From assembly GCA_026390935.1 (NCBI GenBank), contig JAPLEZ010000029.1, positions 1-32,987 of the forward strand: DNA of 32,987 bases, read 5' to 3'. Source of the DNA: Bacteroidota bacterium (GTDB lineage Bacteria; Bacteroidota; Bacteroidia; Flavobacteriales_C; GCA-002722245). The position numbers and the translations under genes were made by a program. The notes beneath the pieces are model-generated. The model ran no database searches. It was not told where the DNA came from and saw nothing but the letters and a program-made list of their open reading frames with translations. Of this stretch, positions 1 to 8,440 are shown in pieces (within the stretch, counting starts at the first letter, position 1; every line of letters starts with the position of its first letter).

Positions 1-175
1 AGGAATTTTAATCTTAGAATCGCATTTTTTTAACAAATAATTTACCTCCTGTTTTTGATAAAACAACCATCGTTTCTACGTGAAAATACTTAAAGACTAG
101 TGACAACTAATGATTCCCTTTTATTTACAAAAATTCACGCGACAGATATTTTCCTTTTCGTGCCCACAGAATTTA

Positions 176-183
176 TACCTTTG
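176..183 (+). promoter_or_regulatory. Candidate Bacteroidota -7 box for the ACP phosphodiesterase gene
   Basis: TACCTTTG is an exact match to the Bacteroidota -7 consensus TAnnTTTG. It ends 8 nt before the TTG start codon at 192, so a transcript from it would have almost no leader. No clear TTG-type -33 box lies at the usual distance; only a TTTTCG stretch at 155-160 is near the place. An 8-nt degenerate motif can arise by chance in AT-rich DNA, so this is a weak call. Confidence 0.35.
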
Positions 184-191
184 GTACACCA

Positions 192-773
192 TTGAATTTT
201 TTAGCTCACATAGCGCTCTCCGGTTCTGATCATGAGGTGGCTATTGGTAATTTTATTGCCGACAGTATTCTTCCTAAAGAGCGGGCGCTTCTGTCAGCTC
301 AGATGCAAAAAGGAATCGCTCTCCATCACGCCATCGACACTTTTACCGATCAGCACAGCGCATTCAAAAACACGGTCCAACTGCTGCGCCCTACTCTTAA
401 AAAATATGCGCCTGTTGCGGCAGATGTGTTTTACGATCATTTTCTCGCACTGCATTTTCAGGAGTATTTTAACAGCACTTTAAAAGACTATTCTGCTACT
501 TTTTACTACAACCTGGCACAACATAAAAACACACTTCCTGGAAAAGGACGCGAACTCGCTGCATACATTATTCAATACGACTGGCTAAACATGTATCCAT
601 CTATAGACGGAATACACACCATACTTTGTCAAATGTCAAAACGAACTCGATTTGAATCCCATCTCGACAAAGCATCCCTTACACTTAAAGAACATTACGA
701 AGAAATTGGCAACGATTTCAAGTTGCTTTTTCCTCAGCTCATGCAGCTCAGCGAAAATTTATTGAAAAATTAA
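192..773 (+). CDS. acpH: Acyl-carrier-protein phosphodiesterase-like protein (AcpH family), TTG start
   Basis: A 193-aa cytoplasmic protein of the AcpH/DUF479 family, whose E. coli member removes the 4'-phosphopantetheine arm from holo-ACP. The N-terminus MNFLAH is the family hallmark, followed by GNFIADSI (Asp24) and a metal-site-like HHAIDTFTDQH (His45, His46, Asp49, Asp53, His55), then YDHFLALHF further on. Length matches the family. The start codon is TTG; the next in-frame ATG lies at residue 38 and would remove the conserved His6 and Asp24, so TTG is preferred. The protease gene follows on the same strand after 46 nt. The family assignment is good, but whether ACP is the real substrate in Bacteroidota is inferred. 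Confidence 0.82.
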   Translation: MNFLAHIALSGSDHEVAIGNFIADSILPKERALLSAQMQKGIALHHAIDTFTDQHSAFKNTVQLLRPTLKKYAPVAADVFYDHFLALHFQEYFNSTLKDYSATFYYNLAQHKNTLPGKGRELAAYIIQYDWLNMYPSIDGIHTILCQMSKRTRFESHLDKASLTLKEHYEEIGNDFKLLFPQLMQLSENLLKN

Positions 774-819
774 AAGCAACGATTTGCTATTCTTTACGTA
801 TTTTTATTGCACCCGTTTA

Positions 820-2928
820 ATGAAAAAAATGAGACTACTCAAAAACATCTGCTCCCTCTCTTTAATAATGCTGTCGGCAGCAATTAATAATTCAAATGCT
901 CAATCTGGTTGCGGATTTGATGAAGAATTAAAAAAATCAATTGAAGCTGATCCCTCAAAAAAACTTGCACTTGAAAAATTTAATGCCCAAATGCAAAATT
1001 TCAGCAAGGGCAATCAAGTGCTGGGCGGACAGGTCAATTATGTCATTCCAGTGGTGGTTCATATTATTCATGACAATGGCATTTCCAACGTATCTGATGC
1101 GCAAGTGAAAGATGCCATTCGTATTTTAAATGAAGATTTTCAAAAAAGAAATGCCGATACAAGTCTGATTGCAAGTGCCTTTATACCCATTATTGCAGAC
1201 ATTGGCATTGAGTTCCGCTTGGCCAACATAGATCCCAATGGAAATTGCACCAATGGAATTACAAGAACTTTTTCATATGCTACCAAAGCAGGAGATGGCT
1301 CCGCAGCAAAGGCTTTAATCAGTTGGGACACACAAAAGTACTATAATATTTGGGTGGTAGATTACCTTGAATCAGGCGGAAATGCAGTAGGTGGATACTC
1401 CTACTTACCTGGAACAGCACCTTCTTCAGAAAAAGAAGGAAGCATAGTTATCCATCGGCAATTTGGTGGGATAGGATCTTCGTATGGTTCACCTCTTTCA
1501 AAAGCTACGGTTACACATGAAACCGGCCATTTTCTTGGCCTTTATCATACCTGGGGAATATACTCTTCGCCTGGAACAGTGAATGCCTGCGGAGATGACG
1601 ATGGAATCTCCGATACGCCTAACACCACCGGTACGGTTGGATCATGCAACACCAATCAGATGAGCTGTGGAGTTCTCGACAATGTGCAGAATTTTATGGA
1701 TTATAGTTCCTGTCCTTACATGTTTACTACCGGACAAAAAACGAAGATGGTCAATGCCGTGAATTCTGCAATTGGTTATAGATCTGCTTTGTGGGCTGCC
1801 AATAACCTTATCGCCACAGGAGTCAATGATGGTTATGTAAAACAAGAATGCAAACCTAAAGCCTACTTTTATTCAAGCAAAAAACTGTTCTGCGCTGCAG
1901 ACACAGTTGCTTTTTACGACAAATCATATAATGATACTTTAAGCACTCACCGATCGTGGGAATGGACTTTTGAAGGCGGAACTCCTTCATCATCAACCGA
2001 GCAAAACCCTATCATTTCTTACAACGACCCTGGTGCATTCAAAGTAAAACTAAAGGTCACCAACAGCAGTGGTGCCGATTCACTGGAAAAAACAGCATAC
2101 ATAGAAACCTTCAACAACGACATGAAGCAAACCATCTATTTTACAGAAGGCTTTGAAAGCAGTACTTTTCCTGCGAATAGTGACTCCAGCAAGAACTGGC
2201 ACATCAGCTCTCCTGGCGCTGTGAAATTTACACGAAACACCTTAGCAAAAACAGAAGGCTCTGCTTCTTTGAGTGTAGATTTGCATTCAGACACCGAATG
2301 CAGTCATATGTTGATCAGTCCGAATTTTGATCTAAGTGCAGCGACAAAACCAATCAATTTTACTTTTGATTTTGCCTATGCGCAGAAAAACTCAAGCAAC
2401 AACGATCTTTTAAAAGTTTATTACTCCCTGGATTGCGGAAAAAGCTGGTTGGTAAAAACTACTAAGAACGCAAGCACTCTTAAAACCAAAGAACCAACCT
2501 CAAGCAATTTCATTCCTTCTTCTTCCGAATGGAATAGTTTGGTACTCAATTTTGATAGTTACGTCGGTCAGCCCAACTTCCGCATAAAAATGCAAGCAGA
2601 AGCAAAAGGAGGCAATAAACTCTATCTTGACAACATTAAATTTTTTCACGGCAACGTTGGTATTTCTAACATCGCGAGTCAAAACTTCAATGCTGTTGTG
2701 TATCCAAATCCTATTGACGAGACTTCAGTATTGATAGTGGAAGCAGAAAACCTCGCCAAAATACGAGTTGAATTGCATGATGTTTTAGGCAGGAACTTGC
2801 TTAGCTTAAGCAACCTGAATTCCAATACAGTACAGTTAAATCAGCTATTTCCAAAAATGGAAAGTGGAATTTATTTTCTAAAAATTTTCAATGGTGTTGA
2901 AATAAAAACAATTTCTATTCTATTTTAG
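820..2928 (+). CDS. Secreted M43-type (pappalysin/cytophagalysin) zinc metalloprotease with PKD domain and T9SS sorting tail
   Basis: A 702-aa extracellular protease. The ATG at 820 is chosen because it begins a typical signal peptide (MKKMRLLKNIC..., cleavage near SNAQ) of about 28 residues; an in-frame TTG at 784 only adds a polar extension. The catalytic motif HETGHFLGLYH (His233, Glu234, His237, His243) fits HExxHxxGxxH of metzincins, and NFMDYSSCPYMFT about 60 residues later is the Met-turn region of M43 enzymes. A PKD-like domain (about 350-430; SWEWTFEGGTPSSSTEQNP) is followed by a beta-rich, probably jelly-roll segment (about 440-620). The last roughly 75 residues (VVYPNPIDE ... GIYFLKIFNG) are a type A T9SS sorting domain, so export through the outer membrane is expected. 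The natural substrate is unknown. Confidence 0.9.
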   Translation: MKKMRLLKNICSLSLIMLSAAINNSNAQSGCGFDEELKKSIEADPSKKLALEKFNAQMQNFSKGNQVLGGQVNYVIPVVVHIIHDNGISNVSDAQVKDAIRILNEDFQKRNADTSLIASAFIPIIADIGIEFRLANIDPNGNCTNGITRTFSYATKAGDGSAAKALISWDTQKYYNIWVVDYLESGGNAVGGYSYLPGTAPSSEKEGSIVIHRQFGGIGSSYGSPLSKATVTHETGHFLGLYHTWGIYSSPGTVNACGDDDGISDTPNTTGTVGSCNTNQMSCGVLDNVQNFMDYSSCPYMFTTGQKTKMVNAVNSAIGYRSALWAANNLIATGVNDGYVKQECKPKAYFYSSKKLFCAADTVAFYDKSYNDTLSTHRSWEWTFEGGTPSSSTEQNPIISYNDPGAFKVKLKVTNSSGADSLEKTAYIETFNNDMKQTIYFTEGFESSTFPANSDSSKNWHISSPGAVKFTRNTLAKTEGSASLSVDLHSDTECSHMLISPNFDLSAATKPINFTFDFAYAQKNSSNNDLLKVYYSLDCGKSWLVKTTKNASTLKTKEPTSSNFIPSSSEWNSLVLNFDSYVGQPNFRIKMQAEAKGGNKLYLDNIKFFHGNVGISNIASQNFNAVVYPNPIDETSVLIVEAENLAKIRVELHDVLGRNLLSLSNLNSNTVQLNQLFPKMESGIYFLKIFNGVEIKTISILF

Positions 2929-2965
2929 TAGAACATTACAGAGAGACGGAACGTATCACTCACAC

Positions 2966-3523
2966 ATGAAAGCAATTTTTACACTTGTATTTTTTCTAGT
3001 TATCTCTTCTACCTATGGACAAGTCTATTTGAGAGAGAAGGATGCTTATAAGCAAGATTCACTAAAAAAAGCGGCAGCCGCTAACGAAAAAATAGATACC
3101 GCCAATTTCAAAATGTCTGTCAATCCAGTAAACATGTCAATGGACAAGTACTTTAATACGGATCTCTCAGACTTGGAAAGACAAAAACGACAAGCAGCGA
3201 TAACTTTTTTCGACAATCAAATTAAAGCCGACTCTACCAACCTAAGTGCTTACATGAATAGAGGCGCATATTACGCTGAGCTCGGATTGCATGTACAAGC
3301 CATTAAAGATTTCAATAAAGCACTTACCATTGAGGCCAACCAGCCCATAGTTTACTACAATAGAGCCATATCGAAAGCACGATTTATGTACACGCTTGAT
3401 GCCTGTAAGGATTTAAAAAAAGCAGGAGAACTGGGTTATGAACCAGCCCTTACTTTAATGACTCTTCGCTGTGGACGCTATACAGTAGAACTTTCTGCTT
3501 CTCCCCAATCGGCCTCCAAATAG
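2966..3523 (+). CDS. Exported tetratricopeptide-repeat protein
   Basis: A 185-aa protein with an N-terminal signal peptide (MKAIFTLVFFLVISSTYGQ), a charged linker, and about two TPR units in the C-terminal half: AYMNRGAYYAELGLHVQAI and the following KDFNKALTIEANQPIVYYNRA helices, then a degenerate third helix pair near LDACKDLKKAGELGYEPA. TPRs bind other proteins, and a periplasmic location is inferred from the signal peptide. There is no lipobox and no T9SS tail. It sits 37 nt after the metalloprotease gene on the same strand and could share its transcript. No specific function can be assigned. Confidence 0.75.
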   Translation: MKAIFTLVFFLVISSTYGQVYLREKDAYKQDSLKKAAAANEKIDTANFKMSVNPVNMSMDKYFNTDLSDLERQKRQAAITFFDNQIKADSTNLSAYMNRGAYYAELGLHVQAIKDFNKALTIEANQPIVYYNRAISKARFMYTLDACKDLKKAGELGYEPALTLMTLRCGRYTVELSASPQSASK

Positions 3524-3548
3524 ACATTTTCATTTTCCCGATTTTTTT

Positions 3549-3566
3549 GGTTAATTTGTATTAACC
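3549..3566. promoter_or_regulatory. Perfect inverted repeat GGTTAAT-TTGT-ATTAACC upstream of a small gene
   Basis: A 7-bp perfect inverted repeat with a 4-nt spacer ends 14 nt before the ATG at 3581. It may be an operator half-site pair or a weak mRNA hairpin. The loop region also contains TTAATTTG, one mismatch from the Bacteroidota -7 box, so a repressor bound here could overlap a promoter. No T-run follows, so it is not an obvious terminator of the TPR gene. Confidence 0.35.
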
Positions 3567-3580
3567 TAATCCATCATTAA

Positions 3581-3817
3581 ATGACCGAAAGCTTAAAAAA
3601 AATTCTCCTAACCTTAGAGGGTTCAGAATCAGAAGTAGTTCTTCCTAAACTTTATGAAGAGAATGACAATGCCAGATCGGCGAAAAACCGAAGATTGGCG
3701 CAAGATTTAAATAATCTGATTTTCTTTTTGTCGAATCCGGGCGTAAAACCAGGAGGAGTAAAACAGGAAGATTTGGAGGCTTACCAAAGATTTAAAGACA
3801 GTATCAAATACAATTAA
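3581..3817 (+). CDS. Small hypothetical protein (78 aa)
   Basis: A 78-aa soluble, mainly helical protein (MTESLKKILLTLEGSESE... to ...DSIKYN) with no signal peptide, membrane segment or cysteine. I do not recognise the family. A central segment rich in charged residues and Asn (ENDNARSAKNRRLAQDLNN) is followed by a short Gly/Pro turn (PGVKPGGVK). Its stop codon overlaps the stop of the convergent gene in the shared TTAA at 3814-3817. ATG start, and a reasonable gap after the TPR gene with its own candidate promoter/operator. It is probably real, but its function is unknown. Confidence 0.6.
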   Translation: MTESLKKILLTLEGSESEVVLPKLYEENDNARSAKNRRLAQDLNNLIFFLSNPGVKPGGVKQEDLEAYQRFKDSIKYN

Positions 3818-4011
3818 GAAGCTAAACTTCTTTTAAATACTCTCGACATAATAAAGCTTCTAGCAGGCAAAGGCATTCCGGAATATTTTTCAATCGCACG
3901 TATCACGCGATCAATCTCATTCATGCTTTCTACAGAATAATCTTCCTTCTTCAACCAAACCGTCACTTGATCTAAAGCGTATGCATGTTCTTCGCTGGAT
4001 TGTATTTCCAT
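3814..4011 (-). CDS. Small hypothetical protein (65 aa), convergent with its neighbour
   Basis: A 65-aa soluble helical protein (MEIQSSEEHAYALDQVTVW ... VFKRSLAS). I do not recognise the family. An upstream in-frame GTG at 4032 would add seven residues; the ATG at 4011 is preferred, with the purine-rich AAAGAGAAAAA just upstream. The composition (acidic N-terminal half, basic C-terminus, a predicted helix around NEIDRVIRAIEKYSG) is compatible with a small regulatory or adaptor protein, but nothing is diagnostic. It overlaps the stop codon of the plus-strand gene by 4 nt. Confidence 0.5.
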   Translation of the reverse strand: MEIQSSEEHAYALDQVTVWLKKEDYSVESMNEIDRVIRAIEKYSGMPLPARSFIMSRVFKRSLAS

Positions 4012-4256
4012 TTTTTCTCTTTGTTTTAACACAAAACGTAGAGCAAAGTTAACAGTTGCCTTTAAAAAGCAACTTTAATTTCATGAAATTTTCAGAAAAT
4101 GAAACAGAATAAAGAAGCGTGTCCCTCTATTCCTTTATGCAATGAGGAATGATCTCTATGATATTTTTTTTGTACTCACGAACTTTGCTTCACTTGCCCA
4201 AAGAACAAAAAGCTTGATAACAAAAAATCTCTTCGTCAAGTGAAACACTCACACAA

Positions 4257-6020
4257 TTACTTACCACCCAATGCCTCGATAGCAAATGCAATGTATAAAA
4301 ATGGGGAGTTCCAATTGATAGCAATTTCATTACTTGCATAACTACAGTTGTGATCCAAATACGCTGTTGCAGGTAATTTATGTACGTATTTACCACCACA
4401 AAAAGTGGCATCTTCCATACCCGGATTCGGTCCACCAACAATGAATCCAGGAATTGGATCAACAATACCATCGCCTTCTGACGGACGGTGGTGCGGATGC
4501 ATTGGTGTTTTGCTTCCAAAACCAGTTACAAAACTGAAAGAAGTACCATTTCTTCCTAAGTAATAATCAAAAGCAGCCATTGCTGCATATAAGTATGTTT
4601 TATCATTTGTGATTCCAAAAGCTTGCAACAAAGTTATTGCTTGATTACCTGCACGTGAATTACTTCCCCAGTTAAAATCAGAAGCAGTAACACCCATTGG
4701 TACCGCAAAGGCTGATCTTCCTGCGCTTTTTCTGTATTCATCAGCCATTTTCAATACCTTTTCTTTTACCATTTCAATTTCAGCAGGATCCATATTTTCC
4801 AAATCACCTTTATTAGCAATGATGCTATACAATCCCAAAGTATTAACATGATCCCAAGTTGGTAGCTCAAAACCATTGTTCAGGGTAAACTGCAAATTCA
4901 TTTCATTATAAAAACTCATTTTTCCTGTAGCAATATACAATTCAATGGCTGCCCATTGAAACTCATCACCCAAGTTATTGTCGTCATAAGCACCAGTAAC
5001 CACATCAGGATTATAAAGTCCATTCATTTTACCTTGATTGTATTTGATCTCCGGATTCTTTTTCGCCCAACTCCAAGCTTTCAAAGAAGCAGCAACGCAA
5101 GAATCTGCAAAGCCAGGCAATTGCTTATTGTATTTTTTGAAAATTCTGTAAGCTACAGCTGTAACAGCTGCAAAATCGCATGAAGCTGGAGTAGACTTCA
5201 TCACCACATATCTTGGTTCTTGACTAACCTCAGGCAATGCCATGTCATCAAAATTCGGATTACTTAGTTTGTGATAAACACCGCCATCTTCATCTTGCAT
5301 GGTTAGCATCCAACGCACATTGTATAAAACCTCATCTAAAATATCAGGAATCTTGTTTCCGCTTTCAGGGATGTTTGTTTTAAGCGTATCGAAAAAAGAA
5401 GGATAATTTTCGTACACTGACATCAATGTGTAGGTACTAATCCCTGAATTCACGATGTACTTATTGTAATCACCAGCATCATACCAACCACCAACACTGC
5501 TAATTATTGTACCAGCTGGTCTGGTTGCAGTTGCGGCTGAGGGATGCACAATTACTTTATTATCAGGGTGACCAGCAGCTCTGTGCCATCTTCCTGCATA
5601 TTGCTCTGGAAGAGCAGTAGAAGCTCTTTGGTAGTAGTACATTTTTAATGATGCTTTAGCCACGTCCATCCCCAAATGTGCAGAAATGGTAAAAGAATAT
5701 GAATCTCCTAAACCAGGAACATTTATATGGTACTTTCCGGCTTTTGTGAATTTTGTAAATACTGCTTTACTACAAGTATCCATTGAATAAGTCCAAACCT
5801 CAGGTTTAGTTAACTCACCGCTAAAAACAGATGCGTTTGTAGCCTCATCAATCAAAGAAAATGTTTTCGCTGTAGTTGAAATTACAATTGCAATTTTTGG
5901 TCCGTTGGAATAAAAACCAACTTGATTCAATCGTATTTTTTCTTGAGATGTATTTTGAGAGAAGCTCGAAAAAACAATGAATTGACATAAAATTACCGTA
6001 CCTAAAATTCTTGAAATCAT
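4257..6020 (-). CDS. Glycoside hydrolase family 9 endoglucanase with N-terminal Ig-like domain
   Basis: A 587-aa enzyme expected to cleave beta-1,4-glucan chains by the inverting GH9 mechanism. The signal peptide spans residues 1-21 (ending SSFSQ). Residues about 25-110 form the CelD-type N-terminal Ig-like domain (IRLNQVGFYSNGPKIAIV). The (alpha/alpha)6 catalytic domain fills about 115-583: GGWYDAGDYNKYIVNSG carries the conserved DAGD with the catalytic base Asp, FVTGFGSKTPMHPHHRPS is the His-containing substrate loop, and NEIAINWNSP near residue 565 carries the general-acid Glu. There is no CBM, dockerin, lipobox or T9SS tail, so the sequence suggests a periplasmic enzyme acting on imported oligosaccharides. 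It is the last gene of the five-gene minus-strand glycan cluster, 64 nt after the lipoprotein gene. Confidence 0.93.
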   Translation of the reverse strand: MISRILGTVILCQFIVFSSFSQNTSQEKIRLNQVGFYSNGPKIAIVISTTAKTFSLIDEATNASVFSGELTKPEVWTYSMDTCSKAVFTKFTKAGKYHINVPGLGDSYSFTISAHLGMDVAKASLKMYYYQRASTALPEQYAGRWHRAAGHPDNKVIVHPSAATATRPAGTIISSVGGWYDAGDYNKYIVNSGISTYTLMSVYENYPSFFDTLKTNIPESGNKIPDILDEVLYNVRWMLTMQDEDGGVYHKLSNPNFDDMALPEVSQEPRYVVMKSTPASCDFAAVTAVAYRIFKKYNKQLPGFADSCVAASLKAWSWAKKNPEIKYNQGKMNGLYNPDVVTGAYDDNNLGDEFQWAAIELYIATGKMSFYNEMNLQFTLNNGFELPTWDHVNTLGLYSIIANKGDLENMDPAEIEMVKEKVLKMADEYRKSAGRSAFAVPMGVTASDFNWGSNSRAGNQAITLLQAFGITNDKTYLYAAMAAFDYYLGRNGTSFSFVTGFGSKTPMHPHHRPSEGDGIVDPIPGFIVGGPNPGMEDATFCGGKYVHKLPATAYLDHNCSYASNEIAINWNSPFLYIAFAIEALGGK

Positions 6021-6084
6021 ACCCGTTTATTTTTTTTATTTTATCTATACCAAGCTCTACCTACTTTCAAAAGTAGTACCAAGT

Positions 6085-7227
6085 TTACTTCTTCAATTGT
6101 TTGTACTTCTCTAATGTAATTACTTCAATTTCTTCAATGTACACTACACCGTTGTAAGCAGGTCCTCCAGCATTAATAAACAAAACCATTGCCTCAATTT
6201 CTTTCGGATTTACAATTTGTTTATCAGGCCAGTTTTGCTCGTATTTACCAGTGAAATCAAAAAAGTAATCCTTGAATTCAGCTCCCGCTTCAATGGTATT
6301 GCGCATATCAAATGCATTGGCAGTTCGACCGTCTTTATCTTTAATATCAACACGTAATTTAGGGTTATCAAATCCTTCAGCATTTTCAACGCGAGCACGA
6401 ATACGAACCACTGGCGCTTGAGTAAAATCCAACATGTCAATCATTCTTCCAAAAGTCTCGTAATTGGCACCAGCACCTTCAGAAGTGATTTTGCAAATGT
6501 CTTTATCTGCCACTTTCTCCATTGCAATTTTACTGCTACCGGTCCACCATGAAGAAGAAGGATCTTCGTCAAAATTGTCAATCACACCACCCACAGAACC
6601 AACCACTTTAGGCATTGCATTCGCATCAACCGCAACAATTTCATCAATATAAAGAGTACCAGTCCAATCGCTCATACCAGGATTAACAAAAATCATTACT
6701 GAAGAAACTAATGTAGGATCAACAATCTGATTATCCGGCCAGCCTTGCTTCCATTTATCTTTATAATTAAAATAAAAATCTTTGTAATCACGACCCACAG
6801 CAACTTTAGTTTGCACAGCTGAAGAGTTAGTTGTTCTTCCTAAATTGTCTTTTAAGTCGATACGAACAGTAGGAGAAATTTTACCTTCTACACGCATTCG
6901 AACTCTGATGGCGTTATTATTTGAAAAATCCAAGCTTGTTATCTCTCTACCGAAAGGCACATACATAGAACCTACGTTGTTGATAGCGATTTTAAATGTG
7001 TCAGATTTTTTGCTTAATGTAATGCCATCACCCGACCACCAGCTGTATAATTCACCGCTAAAATCATCAATCACCCCTTTATTAAAATCCAAAGCATTTA
7101 CACCTTTTTCAGGTTCTTGATACTCTGCTATCTGAGAAGAATGATCCAATTCAGGTTTAGCAAAGTGCACGCAGCTTTGCGCAAACAGGGTGGATACAAC
7201 CAATGATATTTTTATATATTTTTTCAT
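6085..7227 (-). CDS. Lipoprotein with two tandem putative carbohydrate-binding (jelly-roll) modules
   Basis: A 380-aa lipoprotein: the signal sequence ends LFAQSC with the lipidated Cys19. The body is an internal duplication. Module 1 (about 50-200) and module 2 (about 215-370) share, in order, GVIDDFSGELYSWW / GVIDNFDEDPSSSWW, RIDLKDNLGRTTNSS / RVDIKDKDGRTANAF, YKDFYFNYKDKWKQGWPD / FKDYFFDFTGKYEQNWPD, and a closing strand LYIDEI / VYIEEI. The arrangement resembles galactose-binding-like jelly rolls such as CBM11/CIA30-type domains. Glycan binding at the membrane surface is inferred from the fold pattern, the exposed Trp residues and the neighbouring GH9 enzyme. It lies 64 nt upstream of the GH9 gene and 20 nt after the preceding lipoprotein gene. 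Confidence 0.78.
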   Translation of the reverse strand: MKKYIKISLVVSTLFAQSCVHFAKPELDHSSQIAEYQEPEKGVNALDFNKGVIDDFSGELYSWWSGDGITLSKKSDTFKIAINNVGSMYVPFGREITSLDFSNNNAIRVRMRVEGKISPTVRIDLKDNLGRTTNSSAVQTKVAVGRDYKDFYFNYKDKWKQGWPDNQIVDPTLVSSVMIFVNPGMSDWTGTLYIDEIVAVDANAMPKVVGSVGGVIDNFDEDPSSSWWTGSSKIAMEKVADKDICKITSEGAGANYETFGRMIDMLDFTQAPVVRIRARVENAEGFDNPKLRVDIKDKDGRTANAFDMRNTIEAGAEFKDYFFDFTGKYEQNWPDKQIVNPKEIEAMVLFINAGGPAYNGVVYIEEIEVITLEKYKQLKK

Positions 7228-7247
7228 TTAAGTAAGAACTTAAGTTT

Positions 7248-8402
7248 TTAATCTAGTGGATTAAATGGTTTGCCCATTGTGAAAGTTGCAAAGTCAAAAA
7301 CGACTGATGCTTTATTTCCTTTATTGGATGACAATAGAACCATTCCAATTTTCCCAATGTGATGAGGTTCTCTTTTTTTGTTTCCAAGCGGTGCACTTGC
7401 ACCAGCAGTTGTTAAAGGAAAATTACTGTATTTACCGGAAACCAATTTCCATCCAACCCAGTCAACCTGAATTCCAAATTCATATTCATCTTCCAACAAA
7501 ACATAATTTTGCGCCATATTGCCTTGATCGGCTGTTTTGTTGGCATCATCATCGTCTTCCGCGAAGTTAATCACCAGCTTGGAATTCTTATCACCTGTTC
7601 CATACACATAGATATTAAAGTATACGTTTTCAGCATTTGAATCCAAAGCATAGAAAGGCGACTTTGCTAAACCGCCACCACCAATAAAATAATCTGAATA
7701 ACCATCACCTTGAAACAACCCGTCAGTACCTGCAAATCTGTATAACTTATCCCCTTCAATACTTCCAACTCTCTCAGATTTAATAGTATCTCCATTAATA
7801 TCTCGAATAACACCTTCAATGCGGTTGTTTGTTGCGTCAATCATATCACTTGGAGTAGGATCAGTGCTTTTATAATCAGGAAATTTATGAGAAGTACCAT
7901 CGTAAAATTGAAAAGCAAACTTTGTGGAACCAGGTGCCGACTCAAAATTTAAAGCAGTAATTACTTTACCAGGGATGTCCCATTTTCTTGGGTAAACAAT
8001 ATTAAAAGTATCCGTGTACATAAGTTTTGAACCCAAAAAAGTAAGAGTAGCAATTACCTGCTCACTTCTAAAAAAATACAAACCACTGTGTTTACCATCC
8101 CATAAAGTATTAGCTACATCCAAGGATTTTGAATATCCACTAATTACTTTTTCAGCTCCAGAATTTGCTCCCGACAACTTCAGCGACCAGGATACTTCTT
8201 CAGAAAATGTGGCAGTAAAATATTCTGTTTCCTTCACCGAAAAATTCACCTCATCAGCCGAGGCCATAAAGGGGGTCAATACCTCAAAATTTGCTGATGG
8301 CACCTTGTAAGCAGGACCTATTGGTGTGTTATCTCTCTTACATGCAGCAAGAAACACCACACTGCAAAGAATAAGATTGATATTAAAATATTTTTTAATC
8401 AT
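7248..8402 (-). CDS. Surface or periplasmic lipoprotein of the GH9 locus
   Basis: A 384-aa lipoprotein. The ATG at 8402 gives MIKKYFNINLILCSVVFLAAC with lipidated Cys21; an in-frame ATG at 8438 only prepends a basic stretch. The mature part begins with an Ig/PKD-like segment (about 30-130: ANFEVLTPF ... SEEVSWSLKLSG ... GLYFFRSEQVIATLTF), followed by a larger beta-rich domain (about 140-384) with aromatic residues and an acidic EDDDD stretch, ending with a typical beta-sandwich strand (VVFDFATFTMG). I recognise no exact family. Its place between a barrel protein and the duplicated-module lipoprotein suggests a glycan-binding or barrel-associated accessory role analogous to SusE/F, but this is inference. 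Confidence 0.7.
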   Translation of the reverse strand: MIKKYFNINLILCSVVFLAACKRDNTPIGPAYKVPSANFEVLTPFMASADEVNFSVKETEYFTATFSEEVSWSLKLSGANSGAEKVISGYSKSLDVANTLWDGKHSGLYFFRSEQVIATLTFLGSKLMYTDTFNIVYPRKWDIPGKVITALNFESAPGSTKFAFQFYDGTSHKFPDYKSTDPTPSDMIDATNNRIEGVIRDINGDTIKSERVGSIEGDKLYRFAGTDGLFQGDGYSDYFIGGGGLAKSPFYALDSNAENVYFNIYVYGTGDKNSKLVINFAEDDDDANKTADQGNMAQNYVLLEDEYEFGIQVDWVGWKLVSGKYSNFPLTTAGASAPLGNKKREPHHIGKIGMVLLSSNKGNKASVVFDFATFTMGKPFNPLD

Positions 8403-8440
8403 AATGAGATTTTTAAAATGCAACTTACGATTAGACATTA

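Noticed and set aside
1..191. Gene or RNA at the left edge of the window
   Set aside because: Only AT-rich DNA with no sustained open frame, tRNA fold or hairpin of note was seen.
4189..4244. 8-bp inverted repeat TTCACTTG/CAAGTGAA after the GH9 gene as a terminator
   Set aside because: The loop would be about 40 nt and the minus-strand sequence beyond it gives an A-run, not a T-run, so it does not look like an intrinsic terminator.
4190..4519. Minus-strand 109-aa reading frame overlapping the GH9 3' end
   Set aside because: It overlaps a clearly coding GH9 frame with conserved catalytic motifs and has no recognisable product or independent start signal; treated as a shadow frame.
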